This document shows positions 53,490-61,718 of a DNA stretch of 64,000 nt, piece by piece. The notes beneath the pieces are model-generated. The model ran no database searches. It was not told the origin of the DNA and saw only the letters and a program-made list of their open reading frames with translations. The position numbers and the translations under genes were made by a program. The stretch comes from Planococcus beigongshangi. Its GTDB lineage: Bacteria > Bacillota > Bacilli > Bacillales_A > Planococcaceae. Position 1 is the stretch's first letter; every line of letters begins with the position of its first letter. The DNA is taken from contig NZ_JADHDU010000002.1 of assembly GCF_016820495.1 (NCBI RefSeq), positions 62,001-126,000 on the forward strand. The letters run 5' to 3'.

Positions 53490-54020
53490 TCATTTCGCTT
53501 TTTCAGCCTGCCAGACTTCTTCGAGGAATTCGTCGCGTCCGGATTGTGCGCGGTCTTCAGCGTAATGTTCGGCGTTCGTCTTATAATAATCCTGATGGTA
53601 ATCTTCCGCTGTATAGAAAGGAGCGGCATCCAGGATTTCCGTGTTGACCGGTTTTTTATAGCGTCCGCTCGCATCCAGGTCAGCGCGGGATTGTTCAGCA
53701 ATCTGCCGTTGTCTTTCATTATGGACAAAGATTGCCGGCTTATATTGTTCGCCGCGGTCCTGGAACTGCCCTTCATTGTCAGTCGGATCGATTTGCTGCC
53801 AGTAGATGTCCAATAGCTTTTCATAAGAAAAGACAGCCGGATCGAAAGTGATTTCCACCACTTCAAGGTGGCCTGTCGTGCCGGTCTTCACTTGCTCATA
53901 TGTCGGGTTTTCCACATGGCCGCCGGAATAGCCGGAAACCACTTTCTCAATTCCTTCAAACTGGTCGAATGGTTTGACCATACACCAGAAACAGCCGCCT
54001 GCAAAAGTCGCTTTCTCCAT
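53490..54020 (-). CDS. msrA: Second peptide methionine-S-sulfoxide reductase MsrA
   Basis: A 176-residue MsrA with GGCFWCM (Cys9 region) and the [11 protein letters not shown] motif. Clearly homologous but not identical to the product at 23032-23562 (by eye over half identical). ATG 54020 is preferred over 54029, which nearly abuts the AGAGGGGG ribosome binding site. Not linked to an msrB. It may provide a differently regulated S-sulfoxide repair enzyme. Confidence 0.92.
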   Translation of the reverse strand: MEKATFAGGCFWCMVKPFDQFEGIEKVVSGYSGGHVENPTYEQVKTGTTGHLEVVEITFDPAVFSYEKLLDIYWQQIDPTDNEGQFQDRGEQYKPAIFVHNERQRQIAEQSRADLDASGRYKKPVNTEILDAAPFYTAEDYHQDYYKTNAEHYAEDRAQSGRDEFLEEVWQAEKAK

Positions 54021-54136
54021 ATATCTCATTCCCCCTCTCATGTTCCATAAAAGAAATAGTACCACTGCCGCTGTTTCCAGACAATAAAATTGATTATACT
54101 GGAGGTAGATGAGTTTGTTTGATGAATCTATAAGTT

Positions 54137-54273
54137 GATATTCCGCAAAACAGCTGCGAAGACATCAGCCGACGCCAGCGAGGCTAAGTCTTTGCGACGA
54201 AGCAGCGAAGCGATCTGGAGCACATGTTTTCCTTGACTATAATTGGGAGTCTTTGCTGTTTCGCTCCATCTCT
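54137..54273. repeat. A-type repeat, forward (copy 7)
   Basis: Starts GATATTCCGCAAAACAGCTG and ends GGGAGTCTTTGCTGTTTCGC. The centre is replaced by GCTAAGTCTTTGCGACGAAGC, a D-unit block shared with the insert at 49380-49650. Confidence 0.8.
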
Positions 54274-54281
54274 CAGCAATC

Positions 54282-54326
54282 CTTCTAGGCTTATTGAGGG
54301 AAACCGGCCCATAGCGCCGAAGCGGT
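54282..54326. repeat. C-type repeat end, reversed
   Basis: GGCTTATTGAGGGAAACC then CCATAGCGCCGAAGCGGT. It directly follows the A unit, so A plus reversed C make the same composite as at 21.2 and 49.1 kb but inverted. Confidence 0.75.
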
Positions 54327-54428
54327 TAATAAGTAGCTTAACTTAAAAAAAATTAGAAATGCCCCCAGAAACTTCTGGTGTGGCCATGCGTCTATATTTG
54401 CATGGGAAAGAGAAAAGGAAGTGTCAAA

Positions 54429-55373
54429 ATGGAAGAAGAACGCCAACTTAGAGGAAAAAGACGGAAAAAGAAAAGATTCCGCAAACGGGGAATCCTTCTC
54501 CTGCTGCTGATAGTCCTGCTTGCTGCCGGAGTTTATTCATTCTTCCAATTCCAAAGCGGAAAAAATCTGGCTGAAGAAACGGATCTGCCTGCCATGAATT
54601 TCAGTGGAGATGATGATAACGGCAATTATGAAAATATCCTGGTGCTGGGAGTCGATTCACGCGGGGAAGCGCAATCCCGGACAGATACGATGATGCTCGT
54701 CGCCCATAATAAGGAAACGAACGATGTGAAAGTCGTTTCATTCATGCGGGATATATATGCACAGATTCCTGGTTACCAATCCTATAAACTCAATACAGCG
54801 TTCTATCTCGGGGAAGCAGATCTTCTTGCTGACACGCTGCGGAGCATGTTCGGAGTTGAAATCCACCATTACGCTATGCTTGATTTTACAAGTTTTGAAA
54901 AATTAGTGGATATCGGTGCACCGGACGGTGTAGAAATTGATGTCGAAAAAGATATGTCGGAAAAAATCGGTGTTACATTAACTCAGGGCAGACAAAAGCT
55001 GGATGGCCAGGAACTGCTGGGCTATGCCCGTTTCCGTGCAGACAGTGAAGGGGATTTTGGACGGGTGTCCCGTCAGCAGCAGGTCATGGCTGCATTGAAA
55101 GAAGAAATGATCAGCCTGTCCGCCATTCCGAAATTTCCAAAGCTGGCGGGTGCCGCCCAAGGATATGTACAAACTGATATGCCGGTGCTCGACCAGATGA
55201 AATTGGCGGTCGACATGGCAATCGGCGGATCAAGTGACATTGAAAGGCTGACGATTCCTGTAGACAACAGCTATCGAAACGCCAGCTATTCACATGCCGG
55301 ATCCGTGCTTGAGATCGATCTCGACCAGAACCGTCAGGCGCTGGGAGAATTTTTAGGTCAATCACTGCAATGA
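54429..55373 (+). CDS. LytR-CpsA-Psr (LCP) family protein
   Basis: A 314-residue membrane protein that attaches wall teichoic acids or other polymers to peptidoglycan outside the cell. A very basic cytosolic N-terminus (RGKRRKKKRFRKRG), one transmembrane helix (about 22-42), then the LCP domain with VLGVDSRGEAQSRTDTMML and SFMRDIYA near 100-130. ATG 54429 follows AAAGGAAG. The AI-2E gene begins 60 bp later. Only one LCP gene is in the window. Confidence 0.9.
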   Translation: MEEERQLRGKRRKKKRFRKRGILLLLLIVLLAAGVYSFFQFQSGKNLAEETDLPAMNFSGDDDNGNYENILVLGVDSRGEAQSRTDTMMLVAHNKETNDVKVVSFMRDIYAQIPGYQSYKLNTAFYLGEADLLADTLRSMFGVEIHHYAMLDFTSFEKLVDIGAPDGVEIDVEKDMSEKIGVTLTQGRQKLDGQELLGYARFRADSEGDFGRVSRQQQVMAALKEEMISLSAIPKFPKLAGAAQGYVQTDMPVLDQMKLAVDMAIGGSSDIERLTIPVDNSYRNASYSHAGSVLEIDLDQNRQALGEFLGQSLQ

Positions 55374-55433
55374 ATCTTTCAGAATATATGGTAAAATGGA
55401 CAGAGAAACTGGTATTTGAAAGTAGGTCGAGTT

Positions 55434-56624
55434 ATGGAGCCGGAAGAGAAGCCCTCATTTTTTAGAACCAATTATATTCAGTTCATGGGTGGCCGAAACA
55501 CCTTATTCACGTTAATCGCTCTCTTGCTGCTGGGAATGATCATTTTCATATTCAGGGAAGTGTCATTCATCTTCAATCCTGTCATCGTCTTTATGCAGAC
55601 AGTGGTTTTGCCGATCATCCTGGCGTTGATCCTGTATTATCTCCTGCGGCCGGTTCTCCGGCTATTGGAGCGTTTGAAGATCTCCAGGATCTGGGGAATC
55701 GTTATCCTCTTCCTGGGAGTAATGGGAATCCTGACGTTGATCACCGTATTGGTATTGCCGTTCCTGCGGGAACAATTCACCAATCTGATCGAAGAATTCC
55801 CGAGTTATTTCATGCAGTTGCTGAATAATCTCGATGCATTTTTGCGGACATCCATTATCGGAGGCTATTACACAGGTTCCAGCTTCGATATCGATCAATT
55901 GCTGGAAACCCTGCCGAACAATATCGGGGAAACCATCCAGAATGCGGCGACTTCGATCGTGACGGGGATCACCAGTTTTATTTCCACGATCACAGGATTT
56001 GTCTTATCGATCGTCATCGTGCCGTTCATCCTGTTTTATTTGCTGAAAGATGGGGAGAAACTGCCTGCGTATGCTTTAAAGCTGTTGCCGCCGCGCATGC
56101 GCCGCGACACGAAAGAAGTGTTTCATGAAATGGACCGTCAGCTCAGCGCCTATATCCAAGGTCAGCTGATCGTCGCATTCTGCATCGGCGTCATGGTCTA
56201 TATCGGATTCCTGATCATCGGAATGGATTACGCATTGCTGCTCGGTGTTCTGGCGATGGTGACAAGTGTCGTTCCGTATATCGGGCCGGCGATTGCCATA
56301 ACACCAGCCGCCATCATCGCCTTGGTCACTTCGCCATTCATGCTGGTGAAACTTGCGGTTGTGTGGACGGTGGTCCAGCTCGTGGAAGGAAATCTGATTT
56401 CTCCGCAGGTTATGGGCAAAACGCTGTTCATCCACCCGGTGACTATCATCTTCGTTCTCTTGACAGCCGGCTCGCTGTTCGGTTTTGTGGGCGTCATCCT
56501 GGGGATCCCGGGTTACGCAATTTTGCGCGTGCTGGTGGCCCATGCCTATAAATTATTCAAACGCCGATACAATAAACATGAGGCGGATCTTGAAAATCAT
56601 TATGATTACACTGAATTGCATTAA
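55434..56624 (+). CDS. AI-2E family (PerM/YtvI-like) transporter
   Basis: A 396-residue membrane protein with eight or so hydrophobic segments, the family loop YIQGQLIVAFCIGVMVYIG (about 240-260) and GPAIAITPAAIIAL (about 285). The group includes AI-2 exporters and Na+(Li+)/H+ antiporters, so the cargo cannot be set. ATG 55434 is chosen; the TTG at 55416 has no ribosome binding site. A charged C-terminal tail ends ENHYDYTELH. Confidence 0.85.
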   Translation: MEPEEKPSFFRTNYIQFMGGRNTLFTLIALLLLGMIIFIFREVSFIFNPVIVFMQTVVLPIILALILYYLLRPVLRLLERLKISRIWGIVILFLGVMGILTLITVLVLPFLREQFTNLIEEFPSYFMQLLNNLDAFLRTSIIGGYYTGSSFDIDQLLETLPNNIGETIQNAATSIVTGITSFISTITGFVLSIVIVPFILFYLLKDGEKLPAYALKLLPPRMRRDTKEVFHEMDRQLSAYIQGQLIVAFCIGVMVYIGFLIIGMDYALLLGVLAMVTSVVPYIGPAIAITPAAIIALVTSPFMLVKLAVVWTVVQLVEGNLISPQVMGKTLFIHPVTIIFVLLTAGSLFGFVGVILGIPGYAILRVLVAHAYKLFKRRYNKHEADLENHYDYTELH

Positions 56625-56685
56625 GCGTTTAGCATTTTCCAATCAGTGGTAAAGACCATTACAAAAATTTGGAGGTTTCCCCATT

Positions 56686-57105
56686 ATGAAATTCAAGGAG
56701 TTTTTATCATCGATAGGCGTCGGATCCATGAAAATTGATACTGTAGTGGAGCGGCCGCACTTAGAAGAAGGCGAAACATTGAATGGGACGATTTATCTGG
56801 AAGGCGGAGAGGCTGATCAGGATATCGATTACATCGAATTGCAGATCGTCAAACAGATGGATGACGACCGTCCAGACAGTGATTTCAGCATCATCGAAAC
56901 GATCGTTTCGAAACAGTCGATGGAGTTTGCCGGGTCTGTAAAGTCAAAAGAGACCGTCATGCAGCAATTCGAGATCGTGCCGGATGAGCGCTGGCTGATT
57001 GAAAGTGATAAAACACGCCTGATCTTGCGGACGATTGTCCATATCCGCGAAGGCGTGGATGCCAGAGACGAAGACGAAATTACATACGGAAAAATTGAGA
57101 GCTGA
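56686..57105 (+). CDS. Spo0M-like arrestin-fold protein, short form
   Basis: A 139-residue protein resembling the N-terminal arrestin-like half of Spo0M: LSSIGVGSMKIDTVVERPHLEEGE at the start, then IYLEGGEADQDIDYIEL. Full-length Spo0M is about 258 residues, so this is half length. Its stop codon lies inside a clean intrinsic terminator, so the short form is a deliberate end, not a frameshift. TTGGAGG lies before the ATG. Spo0M tunes Spo0A in sporulating species; here another, envelope-related role is likely. Confidence 0.7.
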   Translation: MKFKEFLSSIGVGSMKIDTVVERPHLEEGETLNGTIYLEGGEADQDIDYIELQIVKQMDDDRPDSDFSIIETIVSKQSMEFAGSVKSKETVMQQFEIVPDERWLIESDKTRLILRTIVHIREGVDARDEDEITYGKIES

Positions 57106-57121
57106 GAGGCTCTCTTTTTTA
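57097..57121 (+). terminator. Intrinsic terminator overlapping the Spo0M-like stop
   Basis: GAGAGC pairs with GCTCTC; the TGA stop is in the loop, seven T follow. Confidence 0.88.
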
Positions 57122-57169
57122 TTGGAATAAAAGAGCAGGTTGAAAATGAATATAAGTAATATAATACAT

Positions 57170-57378
57170 ATGGGATTTTTCGAAAATAAAGAACGTCAAC
57201 AAGAAACAGGGTGGAGGGGTATAGAGGCGCTGTTTTCCAGTCCATCAGCGGATTGGCCACTGGACGAAACGGCAAAGACCATTACACGGACGACGAGTTA
57301 AAATCCCGTTTCTTTGATGGCGCCATTCAGTACGAGCCAATCGGAGACAATGCTTATCAGTTCTTTGACGGACTATAA
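57170..57378 (+). pseudogene. Probable frameshifted small gene
   Basis: From ATG 57170 frame 0 reads MGFFENKERQQETG and then diverges; from about 57200 the +2 frame reads EGYRGAVFQSISGLATG, then a hydrophilic run to a TAA at 57376-57378 with the phrase AYQFFDGL. Joining the two gives a coherent protein of about 68 residues; the break lies around the G-rich 57208-57219. Alternatives are a separate 55-residue ORF from GTG 57211 (no good ribosome binding site) or a sequencing error. Not recognised. Confidence 0.5.
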
Positions 57379-57394
57379 GTGAAACCATTCTCTA

Positions 57395-57431
57395 TAAAAA
57401 AAAGGTGCTGGCCGCATTTGCGCACAGCACC
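57395..57431 (-). terminator. Minus-strand terminator with no known gene upstream
   Basis: GGTGCTG pairs with CAGCACC, with an inner GCGC-type stem; on minus it is followed by eight T. The next minus-strand gene, ykoC, has its own terminator at 57749, so this one probably ends an unknown transcript. Confidence 0.75.
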
Positions 57432-57748
57432 TCAGAAGAGTGCTCTAAAGAAGCGAGAGCAAAAGACAAACGGATACTTTTTGCACGCAAAAAGTGAAAA
57501 AACCAGCAGCTTGCTCTCAAAGGGTGAGATTCTTCAGGCGAGATTTGGCGAACGCCGATAAAAAGTGCTGAGCGCCGATATATGGCGTCATGCTCGATTC
57601 AACATTCGATTATGAGAAGAAAAGAGCTTCATTTCCATCAAAAACTCCAATACAAAAGACAAACGGATGCTTTTCGCACGCGAAAAGCTAAAAATCCAAA
57701 AGAATAATTGCATGGGCCGCCTTCGCTCCGCGAAAGCAGCCCGAAAAA
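57432..57748 (-). ncRNA. Candidate structured RNA between two minus-strand terminators
   Basis: Holds two related hairpins 193 bp apart within matching 40-bp flanks: ACTTTTTGC/GCAAAAAGT (57476-57495) and GCTTTTCGC/GCGAAAAGC (57669-57688). The two stems differ by compensated pairs (A-T to G-C at the base, T-A to C-G near the loop). A third hairpin at 57714-57742 has a 13-bp stem that is complete only if two G-U pairs are allowed on the minus-strand RNA. Upstream of the terminator at 57395. No protein ORF is convincing. The promoter was not located. Confidence 0.5.
57547..57585. repeat. ATCGGCG 20-bp-period repeat pair
   Basis: On minus, ATCGGCG recurs 20 bp apart, as ATCGGCGCTCAGCAC and ATCGGCGTTCGCC. 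The second block resembles ATCGGCATTCGCC in the array at 28611-28705. Confidence 0.6.
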
Positions 57749-57782
57749 CCAAAAAGACTGTCCGCAAACGCAGACAGTCTTT
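57749..57782 (-). terminator. Intrinsic terminator
   Basis: AGACTGTC pairs with GACAGTCT across a 10-nt loop; T5 follows on minus. It ends the ykoFEDC operon. Confidence 0.9.
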
Positions 57783-57785
57783 CAT

Positions 57786-58544
57786 TTAACCGCTCAAATA
57801 CACTCCGAACACACAACTTCCCACAAACAAAGCGACAATTACGAGACTCATCACCATATCCAATCGGCCGGCACGGACCGGGCGGTAAAACTCCGTACGC
57901 GCTTCACCCGTGAATCCTCTCGCCTCCATTGCAAAAGCCGAGCGTTCCGCTTTTCGGACTGCGCCGGCAAGCATGGGAATGATGACCCTGCGAATACCGA
58001 GAAGACGCTGCCACCAATATTTTTCTGTGGCGGCTCCGCGCAGTCGATGCGCCTGCTGGATCTGGAAAAATTCATCCTTCAACACGGGCAGAAATTGGTA
58101 GCCGACCAGTACGCCGTAAGCGATTTTCGGCGACAATTTCAATTGCTGCATCAGGCTCATGACGAAACGGACCGGGTCCGTCGTTAAAGCGAACAGGAGT
58201 GACAGGGAAGAGAAAGCCAGAACTCTGAATGCCAGTGACAGGGCGACTGCCCATTGTTCATCGGTCACTTCAAAGCCGAACAGCGACCAGATGACAGTTC
58301 CTTCTGTTTCAGCGCCGAAGACGATCGTTGTCCACAGGTAACCGAACGCGCCGAGAGTAAAAGGCAGCATGAATAAACTCCAGATTTTCCAATCCATCCG
58401 GCTGAAGAATAATTGCAGGCAAATGACGCCGAAAAAGAACAGCAGGGGCGTCCACGGATTGAAGAAGAATGCCAAGCCCAGCATCACTACCGTGACCATC
58501 ACAAATTTAATAGCCGGATTCATGTCATGCAGGAGATTCCGCAA
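57786..58544 (-). CDS. ykoC: ECF transporter transmembrane (T) component YkoC
   Basis: Couples the ATPase to the substrate-binding membrane protein in an energy-coupling-factor importer. 252 residues, five to six transmembrane helices; the ATPase-coupling Ala-Arg-Gly-type motifs are seen as AHRLRGA (about 165) and AMEARGF (about 214). TTG 58544 is chosen since AAGGAG lies 10 nt upstream within the end of ykoD; the two genes overlap by 20 bp. Last gene of the riboswitch-controlled operon. Confidence 0.9.
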   Translation of the reverse strand: MRNLLHDMNPAIKFVMVTVVMLGLAFFFNPWTPLLFFFGVICLQLFFSRMDWKIWSLFMLPFTLGAFGYLWTTIVFGAETEGTVIWSLFGFEVTDEQWAVALSLAFRVLAFSSLSLLFALTTDPVRFVMSLMQQLKLSPKIAYGVLVGYQFLPVLKDEFFQIQQAHRLRGAATEKYWWQRLLGIRRVIIPMLAGAVRKAERSAFAMEARGFTGEARTEFYRPVRAGRLDMVMSLVIVALFVGSCVFGVYLSG

Positions 58545-59961
58545 GCTGCATCACTCCTTTTGGCGGCAGCAGATTGTGTTCCGCAAGCAAATCTGTTTCT
58601 TCCCAAATTTGTTCGGCGGGGAACATCCCCGACAAATGGCCTTCTTTCAATAACAGAACCGAGTCCGCTACGCTCGCGGCGAACTCCATATCGTGTGTGA
58701 CGATGAAAACCGTGTCACCGCTAATCAATCTTTCTTCGATCAAGTGGAATAATTCCAATAAAGCCCTCTGATCCTGTCCAGAAGTCGGTTCATCCAGAAA
58801 CAGGATATTCCGTTTATCCGCCAGCATCGCACCGATTGCGACCCGACGCTTTTGGCCGTGGCTGACGGCAAACGGATTGTGCTCAGCTATTTCCGCCAGA
58901 CGCAGCGATTCCATCAATTCTTCAAGCTCTTGTGCAGAAGAGGTCCCTGAAAACGCGATTTCCCGGCTCACAGACGGAGTCAAAAACAGGAATTCAGGCG
59001 ACTGCGGCACATAACCGCATGCATGGGCGGAAACTGTTCCCGAATCTTTTTTCAGGATTCCACATAATGCTTTCACTAAGGTGGATTTGCCGCTGCCGTT
59101 TGGTCCGGCGATCACGATGCATTCCCCCTTTTTCGACGTGAATGATAAGGGCAGGAGCAGGGTTCTGTCTTTTATTGTCACGGAAAGGCCTTCTGCAGAC
59201 AGGGAATCTTCGTCACTCACCGATTTTATCCGGGCAGGGTAGTGCAATGTTTCATGCGGAATAAATTCCCGGTCCTCCGCAATATTGCCGGCACGATCAA
59301 TCGCAATTTCACGGTCGAAGAAAGCTCCCCAGCTGTCGAGGCGATGTTCGACGGCGATGACAGTCAGGCCGAATCTCCGCTGCAAAAGGTCCAGCCAGGA
59401 AATGAATTCCTTCGCGGTTAGGGGATCTAGATGTGAAATCGGCTCATCCAACAGCAGGACCTCAGGTTCCATGACGAGTGCGCAGGCGGTGGCAACCCGC
59501 TGTTTCATCCCCCCGGACAGTGTTTGGATATTCACGTACTTTAAATGTGTCAATCCGGTCGACTCCAGGACACGGTCGATCCGTTTTTCTATCTCTTTAG
59601 CCGGAGTTCTCATGTTCTCCAGCGTGAACGCCAGCTCTTCCTCGACAGTCGGCATGCAGAATTGCGCATCTGGATCCTGGAAGACAGTGGCGACCCGCTT
59701 GTTGATTTCCCCCGGCGCATAGAGTTCGGAAGCCTTCCCGAACAGCTCGATTTCACCCTTGACGATGCCATCGCAATTCATTGGATAAAGGCGGTTCAGC
59801 AAATACAGCAGCGTCGATTTTCCTGAGCCGCTTGGTCCTGAAATGGCGACCCGTTCACCCCGATTGATCGAAAAGGTGACCGAAGACAGCGTTTGATGGC
59901 TGTCATCAGGAAAACGGAAGGACACGTCGTTCATTGCAAAAATCGTTTCAGGCACTTGCAT
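58525..59961 (-). CDS. ykoD: ECF transporter fused ATPase YkoD
   Basis: A 478-residue double ABC ATPase energising thiamin-precursor uptake. Cassette 1: Walker A GPSGSGKST, signature LSGGMKQR, Walker B LLLDEPISHLD. Cassette 2: GPNGSGKST, SHGQKRR and LFLDEPTSGQD. Such fusions are typical of YkoD. The frame is open upstream, but ATG 59961 has GGAG 11 nt before it and lies in the end of ykoE (14-bp overlap), as expected in this tight operon. Confidence 0.93.
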   Translation of the reverse strand: MQVPETIFAMNDVSFRFPDDSHQTLSSVTFSINRGERVAISGPSGSGKSTLLYLLNRLYPMNCDGIVKGEIELFGKASELYAPGEINKRVATVFQDPDAQFCMPTVEEELAFTLENMRTPAKEIEKRIDRVLESTGLTHLKYVNIQTLSGGMKQRVATACALVMEPEVLLLDEPISHLDPLTAKEFISWLDLLQRRFGLTVIAVEHRLDSWGAFFDREIAIDRAGNIAEDREFIPHETLHYPARIKSVSDEDSLSAEGLSVTIKDRTLLLPLSFTSKKGECIVIAGPNGSGKSTLVKALCGILKKDSGTVSAHACGYVPQSPEFLFLTPSVSREIAFSGTSSAQELEELMESLRLAEIAEHNPFAVSHGQKRRVAIGAMLADKRNILFLDEPTSGQDQRALLELFHLIEERLISGDTVFIVTHDMEFAASVADSVLLLKEGHLSGMFPAEQIWEETDLLAEHNLLPPKGVMQLAESPA

Positions 59962-60529
59962 CACCTGTTTTACTCCGGGCAATTGCGTAACCCCGGAGCG
60001 AGCCGGTTGCAAGGAGCGCATCCCCGATGTATTTGCCGCCGATTCCCGCAATGATCGCACCGCTGAGAACGCGCAGAGTGAACATCAGCGCGACAAAAGA
60101 TGGGTCAAGCGCGGCATAGCCGGAAACGAAAAAACCGTAGATGAAACTGAAAACCGCGGCGCCGATACCTGCGAGCATAAAGACGAAAAGATTGAAGTGG
60201 CGGTAACGTGTTACCGCAAATGCCGCTTCAGCGCCGAGTCCCTGGACAATTCCGGACAGGATGAGGCGGGGGCCAACCGCATTGCCGAGCATCACTTCGA
60301 TGACCGCGGCCATCGTTTCCGGCATTACGGCAGCTCCAGGTTTCCGGATGATGTGCATGCAGATGATCGAGACGATGAACCAGATGCCGAACATCCATTC
60401 ATAGGCGATCGGGCCGATCAGACCAGCCCAGATGTTGCCGAGATGGATGAACAGCAGATAGACGATGCCGAATACGACGCCGAAGAGGGACATCAATACT
60501 ATTTCCTTCAGTTTCCACGAGTTAAGCAT
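59948..60529 (-). CDS. ykoE: ECF substrate-specific (S) component YkoE
   Basis: A 193-residue integral membrane protein that captures the hydroxymethylpyrimidine/thiamin-type substrate. Five to six transmembrane segments, with the family signature GNAVGPRLILSGIVQGLGAEAAF (quoted in part: GNAVGPRL, GLGAEAAF) near residues 85-105. ATG 60529 is favoured over 60544, since GGAGG then stands 8 nt ahead. Overlaps ykoF by 8 bp. Confidence 0.92.
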   Translation of the reverse strand: MLNSWKLKEIVLMSLFGVVFGIVYLLFIHLGNIWAGLIGPIAYEWMFGIWFIVSIICMHIIRKPGAAVMPETMAAVIEVMLGNAVGPRLILSGIVQGLGAEAAFAVTRYRHFNLFVFMLAGIGAAVFSFIYGFFVSGYAALDPSFVALMFTLRVLSGAIIAGIGGKYIGDALLATGSLRGYAIARSKTGDASA

Positions 60530-61133
60530 CGGCTTTTCCTCCATCAGCTTTGGTATGGGACGGGCTGTTGATGCTCATCGACACTGTCATGACGAGATGG
60601 CGGTGTTCATCTGAACGGGCATGCGTGAACGTCTCTTCGTAAAATGCGAACACCTCATGGATGTCGCCGTGGATGCCACTTGCATAATGCATCGAATCGT
60701 TCCAGACGCCGTGTTCTTTGGCGCGCTCGACTTCTCGGTAAATGACCGCCATATAATCCGGATTATTCATCGGATACAGCGCGAACTGGGAAGAAACGTA
60801 CTGTTTCGTGTCATCTGTATTTAGCAGCTGATCGTCTTTATCCAAATAAGCGTCTCCAGATGAATCGCCCGGGCAGCCAATCGAAAATGTGCCGTTTAAT
60901 GCAACGTGCTCTCCTGTTTTCGCCGCATGCAGCGTTAAAGCTTTCGCTACATTGAAAACGTGATTTTGTTTTCCGCGGATGACGGTCGAGACGTCGTCCG
61001 TGTGCATCCAGACGTTCGAGGTGTCGGTGCTGTTCAACGCCCCTTTGATGATTTTGATGAAGTCTCCGGACATCGGATTCAGCGTGAAGCGAAATCCGAC
61101 GATCGGGCTCGTGCCGCATTGCAATGGTTCCAT
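60522..61133 (-). CDS. ykoF: Thiamin/HMP-binding protein YkoF
   Basis: A 203-residue soluble protein. B. subtilis YkoF binds thiamin and its pyrimidine moiety with two repeated ferredoxin-like ACT-type domains. Here the two repeats show as SPIVGFRFTLNPMSGDFI near the start and CPGDSSGDAYL then YPMNNPDYMAVIYREVERA in the middle. ATG 61133 has AAGGAGGAATT upstream and lies directly after the riboswitch terminator. First gene of ykoFEDC. Confidence 0.92.
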   Translation of the reverse strand: MEPLQCGTSPIVGFRFTLNPMSGDFIKIIKGALNSTDTSNVWMHTDDVSTVIRGKQNHVFNVAKALTLHAAKTGEHVALNGTFSIGCPGDSSGDAYLDKDDQLLNTDDTKQYVSSQFALYPMNNPDYMAVIYREVERAKEHGVWNDSMHYASGIHGDIHEVFAFYEETFTHARSDEHRHLVMTVSMSINSPSHTKADGGKADA

Positions 61134-61161
61134 GATGAAATTCCTCCTTAAAAATGTGCAC

Positions 61162-61190
61162 AAAAAAAGCCGCATCCGTGAAGATGCAGC
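61162..61190 (-). terminator. Riboswitch-controlled terminator
   Basis: On minus, GCTGCATC pairs with GATGCGGC (one G-T), followed by seven T. It stands between the TPP aptamer and ykoF, so bound TPP should favour termination. Confidence 0.88.
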
Positions 61191-61254
61191 CACTGTTCCA
61201 TGCAAATTAAAAGGAGATTCCTTCTCCTGAAAAGTTCGTTTTGCGGAAAGTCAC

Positions 61255-61346
61255 CGCACTTCCTCACGCAGGTCCTAACCTGATCGAGTCATAAGGGATC
61301 GGAGCTTTCGCTCGCATCTCAGCTAAAATAAGCACCCCCAGTGCAG
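61255..61346 (-). promoter_or_regulatory. TPP (THI-box) riboswitch
   Basis: Read on minus: GGGGGTGC, then AGCTGAGATG, then a variable stem, then CAGGTTAGGACCTGCG and GAAGTG. These are the conserved pieces of the thiamin pyrophosphate aptamer in order; P1 CACT/AGTG closes it. A terminator follows, so this is a transcription-termination switch for ykoFEDC. Confidence 0.96.
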
Positions 61347-61455
61347 AAAACGGTATGCGGTTGTTTTGTGTTCGGGTTGGTCCCGATGGCTCCAGTGTAA
61401 ATGAAGAAGTGGGGGATGTAAAGGGGATAATGAAATCTGAGGTGAGGGTGATGAA

Positions 61456-61568
61456 TTCGCTGCAGATGGACGCTTTCCAAGTGGCGGTGAATGGAGCCTC
61501 CTCCTGCGCTTCGCTCCGTGCGGGGTCTCCATTTACCGCTGATCACCAAGGAGTCGCCATCTTCCGCT
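61456..61568. repeat. B-type repeat, reversed
   Basis: Reverse complement of the 40988 element: GGCGACTCCTTGG, GGAGACCCCGCACGGAGCG, GGAGGAGGCTCCATTC, TGGAAAGCGTCCATCTGCAG. Confidence 0.78.
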
Positions 61569-61718
61569 CATTCATTAGCTTACATCCTTTAATAAGAATA
61601 AAAGGACTCAAAAAATGAATTTATTACATTCAAACAAGCAAACAATAAATATAAGGAATGGATTATTGGGTATAGAAGAATACTAAACTTACTATTTTAA
61701 AGCGGAATGGGGAACCCC

